Part shown: in pieces, positions 1-6,169 of the stretch
How the letters are laid out: every line of letters starts with the position of its first letter
Numbering within the stretch: the first letter of the stretch is position 1
Translations under genes and position numbers: made by a program
The notes under the pieces: generated by a model
Database searches by the model: none
Told to the model about the DNA's origin: nothing
What the model saw: only the letters and a program-made list of their open reading frames with translations
Source: Candidatus Nesterenkonia stercoripullorum
Lineage (GTDB): Bacteria > Actinomycetota > Actinomycetes > Actinomycetales > Micrococcaceae
Reading direction: 5' to 3'
NCBI GenBank assembly: GCA_019114115.1
Contig: DXGD01000293.1
Location: 1 to 8,458, forward strand
DNA: 8,458 nt

Positions 1-1327
1 GGCGAAGATGGCCATCAACGCCCTGAACTCAGGCGCCAAAGTCTGGCTGGCCTGCCTGGAGGATGCGCTCTCCCCCAGCTGGCACAATCTGATCGACGGC
101 CAGAAGAACCTGTACGAATCGGCCCGGGGAACACTGTCGTTCACCTCGCCGGAAGGCAAGGAGTACCGGCTGCGTGAGGACGTCACGCTTCCGACTGTCG
201 TGGTCCGCCCGCGCGGCTGGCACCTGCCGGAGAAGCACATCACGATCGACGGCAAGCCGGCCATCGGCGCACTGGTCGACTTCGGCCTGCACTTCTTCCA
301 CAATGCCGCGCTGACCCACGAAGCCGGAACGGGCCCGTTCTACTACCTGCCGAAGATGGAGCACTACCGCGAGGCACGGCTGTGGAACGAGATCTTCACC
401 TTCGCCGAGGAGCACCTGGGCCTGCCCCACGGCATCGTCCGTGCCACGGTGCTGATCGAGACGATCCCCGCCGCCTTCCACATGGACGAGATCCTCTACG
501 AACTGCGCGACCACGCCTCGGGCCTGAACGCCGGCCGCTGGGACTACCTGTTCTCGATCATCAAGTACTTCCGCACCTCAGGCTCCCAGTTCGTGCTCCC
601 GGACCGTGCACAGGTCTCCATGACCCAGCCGTTCATGCGGGCCTACACCGAACTGCTGGTGCAGACCTGTCACCGCCGCGGTGCCTTCGCGATGGGCGGC
701 ATGGCGGCCTTCATCCCGAACCGCCGCGAGCCGGAGGTCACCGAGAAGGCGATCGCCAAAGTGCGCGATGACAAGTCGCGGGAGGCCAACGACGGCTTCG
801 ACGGCTCCTGGGTGGCCCACCCTGATCTCGTCGACATCTGCCGTGAGGAGTTCACGGCCGTGCTCGGGGAGAACCCGAACCAGATCTCCCGCCAGCGCGA
901 GGACGTCACCGTCTCCGCTCAAGACCTCCTGGATCTGAGCACCGTGGTCGGCGATGTGACGGAGCAGGGTGTGCGCACCAACGTCTACGTCGCGATCTAC
1001 TACACCGCGATCTGGCTCTCCGGAAACGGCGCCGTCGCGATCCACAACCTGATGGAGGACGCCGCGACGGCCGAGATCTCCCGGTCGCAGATCTGGCAGC
1101 AGATCCACAACGGCACGGTCACCGCAGACACCTCAGAGCCGGTCTCCGCTGAGATGGTCGATCGTCTGCTCGGCGAAGAGCTTGAGCGGCTGCGCGGTGA
1201 AGTCGGCGATGCGCAGGCCTTCAGCAAGTACTTCGAGCCGGCCGCCGGCGTCGTCCGCGGGCTGGTCCTGGATCCCGACAACTACCAGGACTACCTCACG
1301 ATCCCGGCCTACGAGCTGCTGGACTGA
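1..1327 (+). CDS. aceB: Malate synthase A, 3' part (N-terminus outside window)
   Basis: Malate synthase condenses glyoxylate with acetyl-CoA and water to malate and CoA, the second step of the glyoxylate shunt, in the cytosol. The frame is open from base 2; the ATG at 8 is internal, because family members continue upstream of the K-M-x-INALNSGAKVW block. About 441 residues are visible against roughly 530 in the family, so about 90 are missing. Numbering from that ATG, the family signature RDH-x2-GLN-x-G-x-WDY-x-F is perfect at residues 167-182. The E151 (VLIETIPAAF) and D179 (RWDY) pair has the 28-residue spacing of the magnesium ligands in malate synthases. The DGSWVAHPDLV block is at 264-274, and MEDAATAEIS carries the likely catalytic base D351. 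One oddity is ACLEDA at 15-20, where ADLEDA or ADFEDA is usual. No isocitrate lyase gene is in view. The gene converges on a membrane-protein gene and ends in a long inverted repeat. The assignment is secure. Confidence 0.96.
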   Translation, partial: AKMAINALNSGAKVWLACLEDALSPSWHNLIDGQKNLYESARGTLSFTSPEGKEYRLREDVTLPTVVVRPRGWHLPEKHITIDGKPAIGALVDFGLHFFHNAALTHEAGTGPFYYLPKMEHYREARLWNEIFTFAEEHLGLPHGIVRATVLIETIPAAFHMDEILYELRDHASGLNAGRWDYLFSIIKYFRTSGSQFVLPDRAQVSMTQPFMRAYTELLVQTCHRRGAFAMGGMAAFIPNRREPEVTEKAIAKVRDDKSREANDGFDGSWVAHPDLVDICREEFTAVLGENPNQISRQREDVTVSAQDLLDLSTVVGDVTEQGVRTNVYVAIYYTAIWLSGNGAVAIHNLMEDAATAEISRSQIWQQIHNGTVTADTSEPVSAEMVDRLLGEELERLRGEVGDAQAFSKYFEPAAGVVRGLVLDPDNYQDYLTIPAYELLD

Positions 1328-1329
1328 GT

Positions 1330-1420
1330 CCGCAGCTCCTCGGCTCGACACGGCGCACCCGCTGAACCTACCGCCTGACCGGCGGATCAGCTGGTGCGCC
1401 GTCTCGCGTGGGGGCTGCGG
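1330..1420. terminator. Long inverted repeat, probable bidirectional terminator
   Basis: Starting 2 nt after the aceB stop, the sequence folds into one long imperfect hairpin. The outer arms are 1330-1340 with 1410-1420 (nine Watson-Crick pairs and two G-T). Next come 1346-1348 with 1404-1406, then a perfect 10-bp arm ACGGCGCACC (1350-1359) with GGTGCGCCGT (1393-1402). Inside that are GCTGA (1361-1365) with TCAGC (1387-1391), and CCGCC/GGCGG (1371-1375, 1381-1385) around a 5-nt loop. It sits between convergent genes and covers the last ~17 codons and stop of the leftward gene. No T-run follows on either strand, as is common for high-GC actinobacterial terminators. Termination is inferred; the pairing is directly visible. 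Confidence 0.7.
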
Positions 1421-2867
1421 AGAGCGCCCGCGCGGCCCAGCCCGTCAGGCGCTCGAGCGGGCCCCTGCCCCACAGCAGTGCCCACAGCGTGCATCCCAGC
1501 ACCAGGCTGATCACGAAGATGAGCCAGGTCTGGTTGTCCTCCAGGTAGTCCCAGGGGTCAGTGAGCAGCCGAATCGCGACGATGTGGGCGGCATAAGCTG
1601 TCAGCGGCATCGAGCCCAAGGCAGCTATGGGGACCACGAGCCGGCGAAGCAGCCGGGCTCGGAAGGTGAGGAGACACAGGCCTGTCACGGCGAGCGCGAA
1701 CCCGCCTGATCCGATGATCTCCATCGTGCCGCCTGAGTGCTCGTAGACGCCGAATCCCTCTTCCAGGAAAACCTCTCCCGTGAGACCTTCGCGGACATAC
1801 GAGCCGTAGTCCTCATCCGCAGGGTCCGCCTCGAGACCGGCGTCGGAGACGAGCTCGGCACTGAGGGGGTCATTCTCGAGGCTCTCCCCGGAGTACCCCG
1901 CAGCCCATTTCAGGGTCTCCAGGTCCTCGGCGGGGTAGCAGTACACCCACTCCTCCTCGTCGATCTCGCATTCGTGGGCGGTCAGGTCGAGGTCCTCGGC
2001 CTGGATGGGCCTCCCGCCGAACAGCGACCCCTCCTCCAACAGCCCCTCTTCCTCTGCGAGAGCCGCGTCGTCGTAGGCATCTTCTGCGGGGGCGATCCCT
2101 ATCCCGACCGCATACCCGACGACGGCGAGGACCACCCCGGCCGCCGTCGTGACAAGGGCAGTGCGCAGGCGGCGCACATCACTGCGCGCGACGACGAGTC
2201 CTGCCATCACGAAGACGAGCCACACCAGCGGCGGATACATGCTGTAGGCGAAGATCGTCAGGGCGTCGCCGTCCCCGCCTCCGGAGACTGCCCTGAGCAC
2301 GACCAGCAGCGACGGACCGCCCAGGGCGAGAACTCCTGCCGTGATGAGCAGCCATCTCCGCCGCCAGTCCACGAACACCGCTGCCAGCACGAACAGCACA
2401 CCGTAGATCCCCAGGATCACCGATACCGAGGTCCCCAGCGCTTCCAGCACGACGCCCACGGCGAAGATGAAGATCCCGCGCCCGACCAGGCTCAGCCGCA
2501 CCTTCCGAATATCGAGGCCCGCACCAGCCACTCCGCGCGCACCTCCGGAGACCAGGGCGATGGAGACTCCGGCGAGGACGGCGAAGAGGATCGCGGAGCG
2601 TCCGTGGATCACACCGCCCCAGGTGCTGGGATCGCTCCAGAAGATATCGGGGGCATAGCCCACATGGGCTCCGATCATCCCGATGATCGCCAGGGCTCGA
2701 GCCACATCGATCCCCGTCACACGTGAGGCAGAGGTCAGTGCGGCCAGATGCGATCGGACGCACTGGAAGCTGAACCCCCGCACAGTCCCCCTCCGGACTC
2801 CCGGTTGCCCCCGCTGCCCCGGCTCGTGTGAGCCTCCTGCCAGCGGGCGCTGTGTGCCTGTGTTCAC
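1368..2867 (-). CDS. Polytopic membrane protein, DUF418/HGSNAT-like acyltransferase family
   Basis: A 499-residue inner-membrane protein resembling actinobacterial proteins annotated as DUF418, DUF1624 or heparan-alpha-glucosaminide N-acetyltransferase-like. Such proteins are thought to move acyl groups across the membrane, but the substrate is unknown. Diagnostic stretches are RVTGIDVARALAIIGMIGAH (49-68), GRSAILFAVLAGVSIAL (89-105), GSMPLTAYAAHIVAIRLL (418-435) and the C-terminal WGRGPLERL (466-474). About eight or nine hydrophobic helices lie at 54-70, 90-107, 130-166, 172-192, 207-226, 236-258, 387-402, 408-434 and 448-466. A loop at about 259-385 is strongly acidic, has two cysteines (C300, C310) and is probably extracytoplasmic. 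The GTG start at 2867 is supported by GGGAAGG about 7 nt upstream, although the ~48-residue polar N-terminal tail is long; a GTG at codon 50 is the other candidate. It is divergent from the purF operon and monocistronic within this window. The family is fairly sure, the reaction is not. Confidence 0.82.
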   Translation of the reverse strand: MNTGTQRPLAGGSHEPGQRGQPGVRRGTVRGFSFQCVRSHLAALTSASRVTGIDVARALAIIGMIGAHVGYAPDIFWSDPSTWGGVIHGRSAILFAVLAGVSIALVSGGARGVAGAGLDIRKVRLSLVGRGIFIFAVGVVLEALGTSVSVILGIYGVLFVLAAVFVDWRRRWLLITAGVLALGGPSLLVVLRAVSGGGDGDALTIFAYSMYPPLVWLVFVMAGLVVARSDVRRLRTALVTTAAGVVLAVVGYAVGIGIAPAEDAYDDAALAEEEGLLEEGSLFGGRPIQAEDLDLTAHECEIDEEEWVYCYPAEDLETLKWAAGYSGESLENDPLSAELVSDAGLEADPADEDYGSYVREGLTGEVFLEEGFGVYEHSGGTMEIIGSGGFALAVTGLCLLTFRARLLRRLVVPIAALGSMPLTAYAAHIVAIRLLTDPWDYLEDNQTWLIFVISLVLGCTLWALLWGRGPLERLTGWAARALSAAPTRDGAPADPPVRR

Positions 2868-2901
2868 GCGGAATCCTTCCCGAGGGCCAGTCAGTGATCT
2901 G

Positions 2902-2907
2902 ATATTA
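2902..2907 (-). promoter_or_regulatory. Putative -10 box of the acyltransferase-like gene
   Basis: TAATAT on the minus strand lies 34 nt before the GTG at 2867. Transcription from about 2895 would give a leader of roughly 28 nt containing the GGGAAGG ribosome-binding site. It is the most A/T-rich hexamer of the 99-bp divergent spacer. No good -35 hexamer is seen 16-18 bp upstream, so the call rests on the -10 alone. Confidence 0.4.
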
Positions 2908-2930
2908 GGCCATCCCTGGGACTCCGCCGC

Positions 2931-2959
2931 ACGACCCGGCCGTGCGCAGCGCGTAGACT
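2931..2959 (+). promoter_or_regulatory. Putative promoter for a leaderless transcript of the purF operon
   Basis: ACGACC (2931-2936), a 17-bp spacer and TAGACT (2954-2959) are followed after 7 nt by the ATG at 2967. The start point expected about 7 nt below a -10 box therefore falls on or next to the start codon. No Shine-Dalgarno sequence precedes this ATG, which fits a leaderless mRNA, common in actinobacteria. There is no room for a riboswitch or attenuator ahead of the operon. The -35 match is weak (nnGACn). Confidence 0.45.
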
Positions 2960-2966
2960 ATCCCAT

Positions 2967-3314
2967 ATGTCCTCGCCCGCGCCGCATCGCCAGGTGACTG
3001 TCCGACCCACTCCGAAACTGATTCCGCTGCTTGTCCTCGGGGCAGCAGCGGCGGTCGTCGTCGCGCTCGTCGTCACATTCGTCACGCCGTCATCGCCGGA
3101 CTACTCGCTCTTCGCCTCAGTGGGGTACCTCACATTCCTCTTCTCCATCCCCGGACTGCTGCTCGCCGCCGTGGTGTGGCTGGTGCTGGAACGACGGTCC
3201 AGGCGGCACACCCGCACTTACGAGGCTGAGCCACTGACCCCGGCCTCCCGCCCAGAGGCGGACACACCTGAGACTCCATCTGCCGAGAGGAGCGCCGATC
3301 ATGACTCGCGCTAA
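2967..3314 (+). CDS. Small two-helix membrane protein, first gene of the purF-purM operon
   Basis: A 115-residue protein with a basic N-terminal segment (HRQVTVRPTPK, 7-17) and two hydrophobic helices at about 18-39 and 50-74. An arginine-rich stop-transfer segment (ERRSRRHTR, 75-83) and a polar, Pro/Glu-rich tail follow. The positive charge at both ends suggests N-in/C-in topology with a short outer loop. It resembles small actinobacterial membrane proteins of the VTVRxAPK type with no known function; this is recognised by pattern only. The ATG at 2967 has no ribosome-binding site but lies 7 nt below a -10-like box, consistent with a leaderless start. A GTG at 2994 is a weaker alternative. 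The 3' end overlaps purF by 14 bp and contains purF's ribosome-binding site, so the two should be co-transcribed and probably translationally coupled. A link to purine synthesis is inferred from position only. Confidence 0.75.
   Translation: MSSPAPHRQVTVRPTPKLIPLLVLGAAAAVVVALVVTFVTPSSPDYSLFASVGYLTFLFSIPGLLLAAVVWLVLERRSRRHTRTYEAEPLTPASRPEADTPETPSAERSADHDSR
3285..3292 (+). promoter_or_regulatory. Ribosome-binding site of purF inside the upstream gene
   Basis: GAGAGGAG ends 8 nt before the purF ATG at 3301 and is the strongest Shine-Dalgarno match in the window. It lies within the last ten codons of the small membrane-protein gene. Ribosomes finishing that gene pass through it, which supports coupling and fixes the purF start. 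Confidence 0.8.
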
Positions 3315-4920
3315 GACACGCCTGACGCACAATCTCCTCGATGAGGATCCGCTCCCGCAGGATGAGTGCGGGGTCTTCGGCGTCTGGGCCCCCGGGGAAG
3401 AAGTCTCGAAGCTCACCTTCTACGGCCTGTATGCGCTGCAGCACCGCGGCCAGGAGTCCGCGGGCATCGCGACCTCGGACGGCAGCCATATCCGCGTGTA
3501 CAAGGACATCGGCCTGGTGTCACAGGTCTTCGACGAGTCCACGCTGACTGCGCTGGACGGGCATATCGCCGTCGGGCACTGCCGGTACTCCACTACGGGA
3601 GCGTCCCAGTGGGCCAATGCGCAGCCGACGCTGGGCGATACTCCGCACGGTACTGTCGCGCTGGGCCACAATGGCAATCTGACGAATTCCGCCGAGCTCT
3701 TCGAGCGCATCGTCGAACGGCACGGCCAGACGAATTTCGGCGAGCTGGCTCAGGGCAACACCACTGACACCGCCCTGGTCACCGCATTGCTGAAGGATCA
3801 GCCCGGGGATTCCCTGGAAGAGCAGGCGCTGCAGCTGCTGCCGACCCTGCTGGGTGCGTTCTGCCTGGTCTTCATGACCGAGAACACCCTCTACGCCGCA
3901 CGTGACCCGCAGGGCGTCCGGCCGCTTGTGCTGGGCCGGCTCAACCGCGGGTGGGTCGTCGCCTCCGAGCAGTCGGCGCTGGCCACGGTGGGCGCATCCG
4001 TCATCCGGGAGATCGAGCCCGGTGAGCTCATCGCCATCGATGCTGACGGCGTGCGGTCCCACCGGTTCGCAGAAGCCGCCCCGGCCCGCTGCGTGTTCGA
4101 ATACGTCTATCTGGCCCGGCCAGACGCCCACATCAACGGACAGTCCGTGTACGAGTCCCGCGTCGAGATGGGCCGCCAGCTGGCCCGCGAAGACACGCAC
4201 GACGCCGATATCGTGATCCCCGTCCCCGAGTCCGGGACGCCTGCCGCGGTGGGCTACGCCGAAGCCTCGGGGCTCCCCTTCGCGCAGGGGTTCATCAAGA
4301 ACTCCTATGTGGGCCGGACGTTCATCGAGCCTTCGCAGACGCTGCGCCAGCTGGGCATCCGGCTCAAGCTCAATGTCCTCGACCATGTGGTGCGGGACAA
4401 GCGCGTCGTCGTCGTCGACGATTCGATTGTGCGGGGCAATACGCAGCGTGCGATCGTGCGGATGCTGCGGGAGGCCGGCGCCCGGGAGGTCCACGTGAAG
4501 ATCTCCTCCCCGCCGGTGCAATGGCCGTGCTTCTACGGCATCGACTTCGCCTCCCGCGCCGAGCTCATCGCCAACGGCGCGACGATGGATGAGATCACCC
4601 AGGCCGTGGGCGCGGATTCGCTGGCGTACATCTCACAGGACGGGATGATCGCCGCCACCGGGCAGCCCCGCTCCACACTGTGCACGGCCTGCTTCTCCGG
4701 GGAGTACCCGATCGAGCTGCCGCCCGAGGAACGGCGCGGGAAGCTGCTGCTGGAGCAGCCTTCGCTGCCTGGCATTCCCTCCCGCCGCTCGCAGTCCGGC
4801 TGCGAGCCCGGCCCTGACGCGGAGTTCGAGAGCGCACTCGGGGATGAGGATCCGCTGCTGGCGCACGCCGATTCCTCCGCTCGAGACCACCGCAACACCC
4901 CGTCGGAAGTGAGTTCATGA
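3301..4920 (+). CDS. purF: Amidophosphoribosyltransferase (Fe-S, propeptide type)
   Basis: Catalyses the first committed step of purine synthesis in the cytosol: PRPP plus glutamine to 5-phosphoribosylamine, glutamate and diphosphate. The protein has 539 residues. A 22-residue propeptide ends at DE, and the exposed C23 (CGVFGVW) is the glutaminase nucleophile. Class II amidotransferase motifs follow: LQHRGQESAGIA (46-57), GHCRYSTTG (92-100) and GHNGNLTN (122-129). The phosphoribosyltransferase half carries the PRPP loop VVVVDDSIVRGNT (369-381). C264, C410, C461 and C464 match the four ligands of the [4Fe-4S] cluster in the Bacillus-type enzyme. Residues from about 470 form a polar, probably disordered tail beyond the ~476-residue Bacillus length; it repeats the DEDPL found in the propeptide. 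It overlaps the upstream gene by 14 bp and purM by 4 bp (ATGA). The enzyme family is normally feedback-inhibited by purine nucleotides. The call is secure. Confidence 0.98.
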   Translation: MTRAKTRLTHNLLDEDPLPQDECGVFGVWAPGEEVSKLTFYGLYALQHRGQESAGIATSDGSHIRVYKDIGLVSQVFDESTLTALDGHIAVGHCRYSTTGASQWANAQPTLGDTPHGTVALGHNGNLTNSAELFERIVERHGQTNFGELAQGNTTDTALVTALLKDQPGDSLEEQALQLLPTLLGAFCLVFMTENTLYAARDPQGVRPLVLGRLNRGWVVASEQSALATVGASVIREIEPGELIAIDADGVRSHRFAEAAPARCVFEYVYLARPDAHINGQSVYESRVEMGRQLAREDTHDADIVIPVPESGTPAAVGYAEASGLPFAQGFIKNSYVGRTFIEPSQTLRQLGIRLKLNVLDHVVRDKRVVVVDDSIVRGNTQRAIVRMLREAGAREVHVKISSPPVQWPCFYGIDFASRAELIANGATMDEITQAVGADSLAYISQDGMIAATGQPRSTLCTACFSGEYPIELPPEERRGKLLLEQPSLPGIPSRRSQSGCEPGPDAEFESALGDEDPLLAHADSSARDHRNTPSEVSS

Positions 4921-6131
4921 GCACGGAAACGACCAGATCAGAGGCTGCTGCAGGGGCGGCGGAGGAACGTGCCGGTGGCACTGCGTCGTCGGCGCCGATC
5001 ACCTATGCCGGTGCCGGGGTCGACGTGGAGGCCGGGGACCGAGCCGTTGAACTGATGAAGGCTTCTATCGAAGCCACGCACTCACCCCAGGTCCTCGGCG
5101 GGGTGGGCGCATTCGCGGGCCTCTTCGACGCCTCCGAGTTCAAGCGCCTGCCGCATCCGCTGCTGGCCACCTCGACCGACGGCGTCGGCACGAAAGTGGC
5201 CATCGCTCAGGCCCTCGACATCCATGACACGATCGGCTACGACCTGGTCGGGATGGTCGTCGACGACATCGTCGTCATGGGCGCCAAGCCGCTGTTCATG
5301 ACCGACTACATCGCCACCGGCAAGGTCGAGCCGAGCCGGATCGCCGCGATGGTCTCCGGGATCGCTGCCGCCTGCGCCGAGACCGGAACAGCCCTGGTAG
5401 GCGGGGAGACCGCTGAGCATCCTGGGCTTCTGGAGCCCTCAGAGTACGACGTCGCCGGTGCCGCCACAGGCGTCGTCGACGCCTCCGCAGTGCTGGGCCC
5501 GGATCGGGTGCAGGCCGGCGATGTGGTGATCGGCATGGCCTCCTCCGGCATTCACTCCAATGGCTACTCCCTGGTGCGACGTGTCGTTGCGGACGCCGGC
5601 TGGGAGTACGAGCGCCATGTGCCGGAGTTCGGCCGCACACTCGGCGAGGAGCTGCTGCAGCCGACTCGGCTCTACACCGCCCCCTGCCTGAGTCTGGTGG
5701 AGGCCTTCAACGGCGATCCAGCTGAATCGCCAACCGCACCCGACGCCCCGGTGCGCGGATTCAGCCACGTCACCGGCGGTGGCCTGGCAGCGAACCTCGC
5801 CCGCGTCCTGCCTGCAGGGATGCTGGCCAGGGTGGATCGTTCCACGTGGTCGTGGCCGGCAGTGTTCTCGCTGATCGCGGACTTGGGCTCTGTGCCGCGC
5901 GCCGATCTGGAGCGCACGCTCAACCTCGGCGTCGGGATGGTGGCCGTTGTGGCTGCTTCTCATGCCCAGCACGCCCTGGAGCACCTGCGGGTCCGCGGCC
6001 AGGATGCCTGGATCATGGGCGAGGTGTCCACCTACGACGCCGCAGGTCCCGCTCTCGCGGGTCCTGACTTCGTCCAAGGCGCCAAGGGCGTCGATGGCGG
6101 CGGCGTCCTGCTGACAGGCTCCTACAGCTGA
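4917..6131 (+). CDS. purM: Phosphoribosylformylglycinamidine cyclo-ligase (AIR synthetase)
   Basis: The fifth step of IMP synthesis: ATP-dependent ring closure of FGAM to aminoimidazole ribonucleotide, in the cytosol as a homodimer. At 404 residues it exceeds the usual ~350, mainly through a 27-residue Ala/Glu/Thr-rich N-terminal extension before the conserved ITYAGAGVDVEAGDRAVELM (28-47). Motifs: TSTDGVGTK (85-93, ATP/substrate loop), DDIVVMGAKPLF.TDY (116-131), GGETAEHPG (162-170), SSGIHSNGYSLVR (209-221), HVTGGGLAANL (284-294) and NLGVGMV (336-342). A Pro/Ala-rich linker at about 267-279 is not conserved. The ATG is embedded in the purF stop (ATGA), with GGAAGTG 4905-4911 as ribosome-binding site, so translation is coupled to purF. 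A 17-bp tandem duplication covers the stop codon; removing one copy would change the end from GSYS to GSYSS. The call is secure. Confidence 0.98.
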   Translation: MSTETTRSEAAAGAAEERAGGTASSAPITYAGAGVDVEAGDRAVELMKASIEATHSPQVLGGVGAFAGLFDASEFKRLPHPLLATSTDGVGTKVAIAQALDIHDTIGYDLVGMVVDDIVVMGAKPLFMTDYIATGKVEPSRIAAMVSGIAAACAETGTALVGGETAEHPGLLEPSEYDVAGAATGVVDASAVLGPDRVQAGDVVIGMASSGIHSNGYSLVRRVVADAGWEYERHVPEFGRTLGEELLQPTRLYTAPCLSLVEAFNGDPAESPTAPDAPVRGFSHVTGGGLAANLARVLPAGMLARVDRSTWSWPAVFSLIADLGSVPRADLERTLNLGVGMVAVVAASHAQHALEHLRVRGQDAWIMGEVSTYDAAGPALAGPDFVQGAKGVDGGGVLLTGSYS

Positions 6132-6145
6132 CAGGCTCCTACAGC
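6110..6145 (+). repeat. 17-bp tandem duplication over the purM stop codon
   Basis: The 17-bp unit CTGACAGGCTCCTACAG occurs at 6111-6127 and again directly adjoining at 6128-6144. One further matching base on each side gives a 36-bp tract with perfect period 17. The first copy encodes the last residues of PurM; the TGA at 6129-6131 is created inside the second copy. Confidence 0.95.
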
Positions 6146-6147
6146 AG

Positions 6148-6169
6148 CTGAGCGGGCTGCGGTGCTCAG
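6148..6169. terminator. Weak hairpin between convergent purM and the LysE-type gene
   Basis: CTGAGC (6148-6153) pairs perfectly with GCTCAG (6164-6169) around a 10-nt loop and overlaps the stop codon of the leftward gene. A competing stem GCAGC/GCTGC (6144-6148, 6156-6160) shares the region. Neither has a T-run. As the only structured element in the 34-bp convergent spacer it could end both operons, but the stem is short. Confidence 0.3.

Noticed and set aside
8..10. ATG at base 8 as the true start of malate synthase
   Set aside because: The frame is open to base 2 and the K-M-x-INALNSGAKVW context is internal in family members; the visible protein is about 90 residues too short.
1737..2726. 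329-codon open frame on the plus strand, antisense to the acyltransferase-like gene
   Set aside because: Its product is Gln/Asp/His-rich without recognisable domains, and it mirrors the codon pattern of a clearly membrane-protein-coding minus strand; a typical GC-rich shadow frame.
2868..2966. Purine riboswitch or other leader RNA before the purF operon
   Set aside because: The spacer is only 99 bp, is shared with a divergent promoter, and the likely rightward start point is at the ATG itself; no conserved aptamer core is visible.
4401..4424. GTC-rich short repeat in purF
   Set aside because: Encodes the valine run of the conserved PRPP loop; codon bias, not a separate repeat element.
3520..4521. 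333-codon minus-strand frame inside purF
   Set aside because: Lies opposite the best-conserved part of purF, including the PRPP loop; explained by third-position G/C bias.
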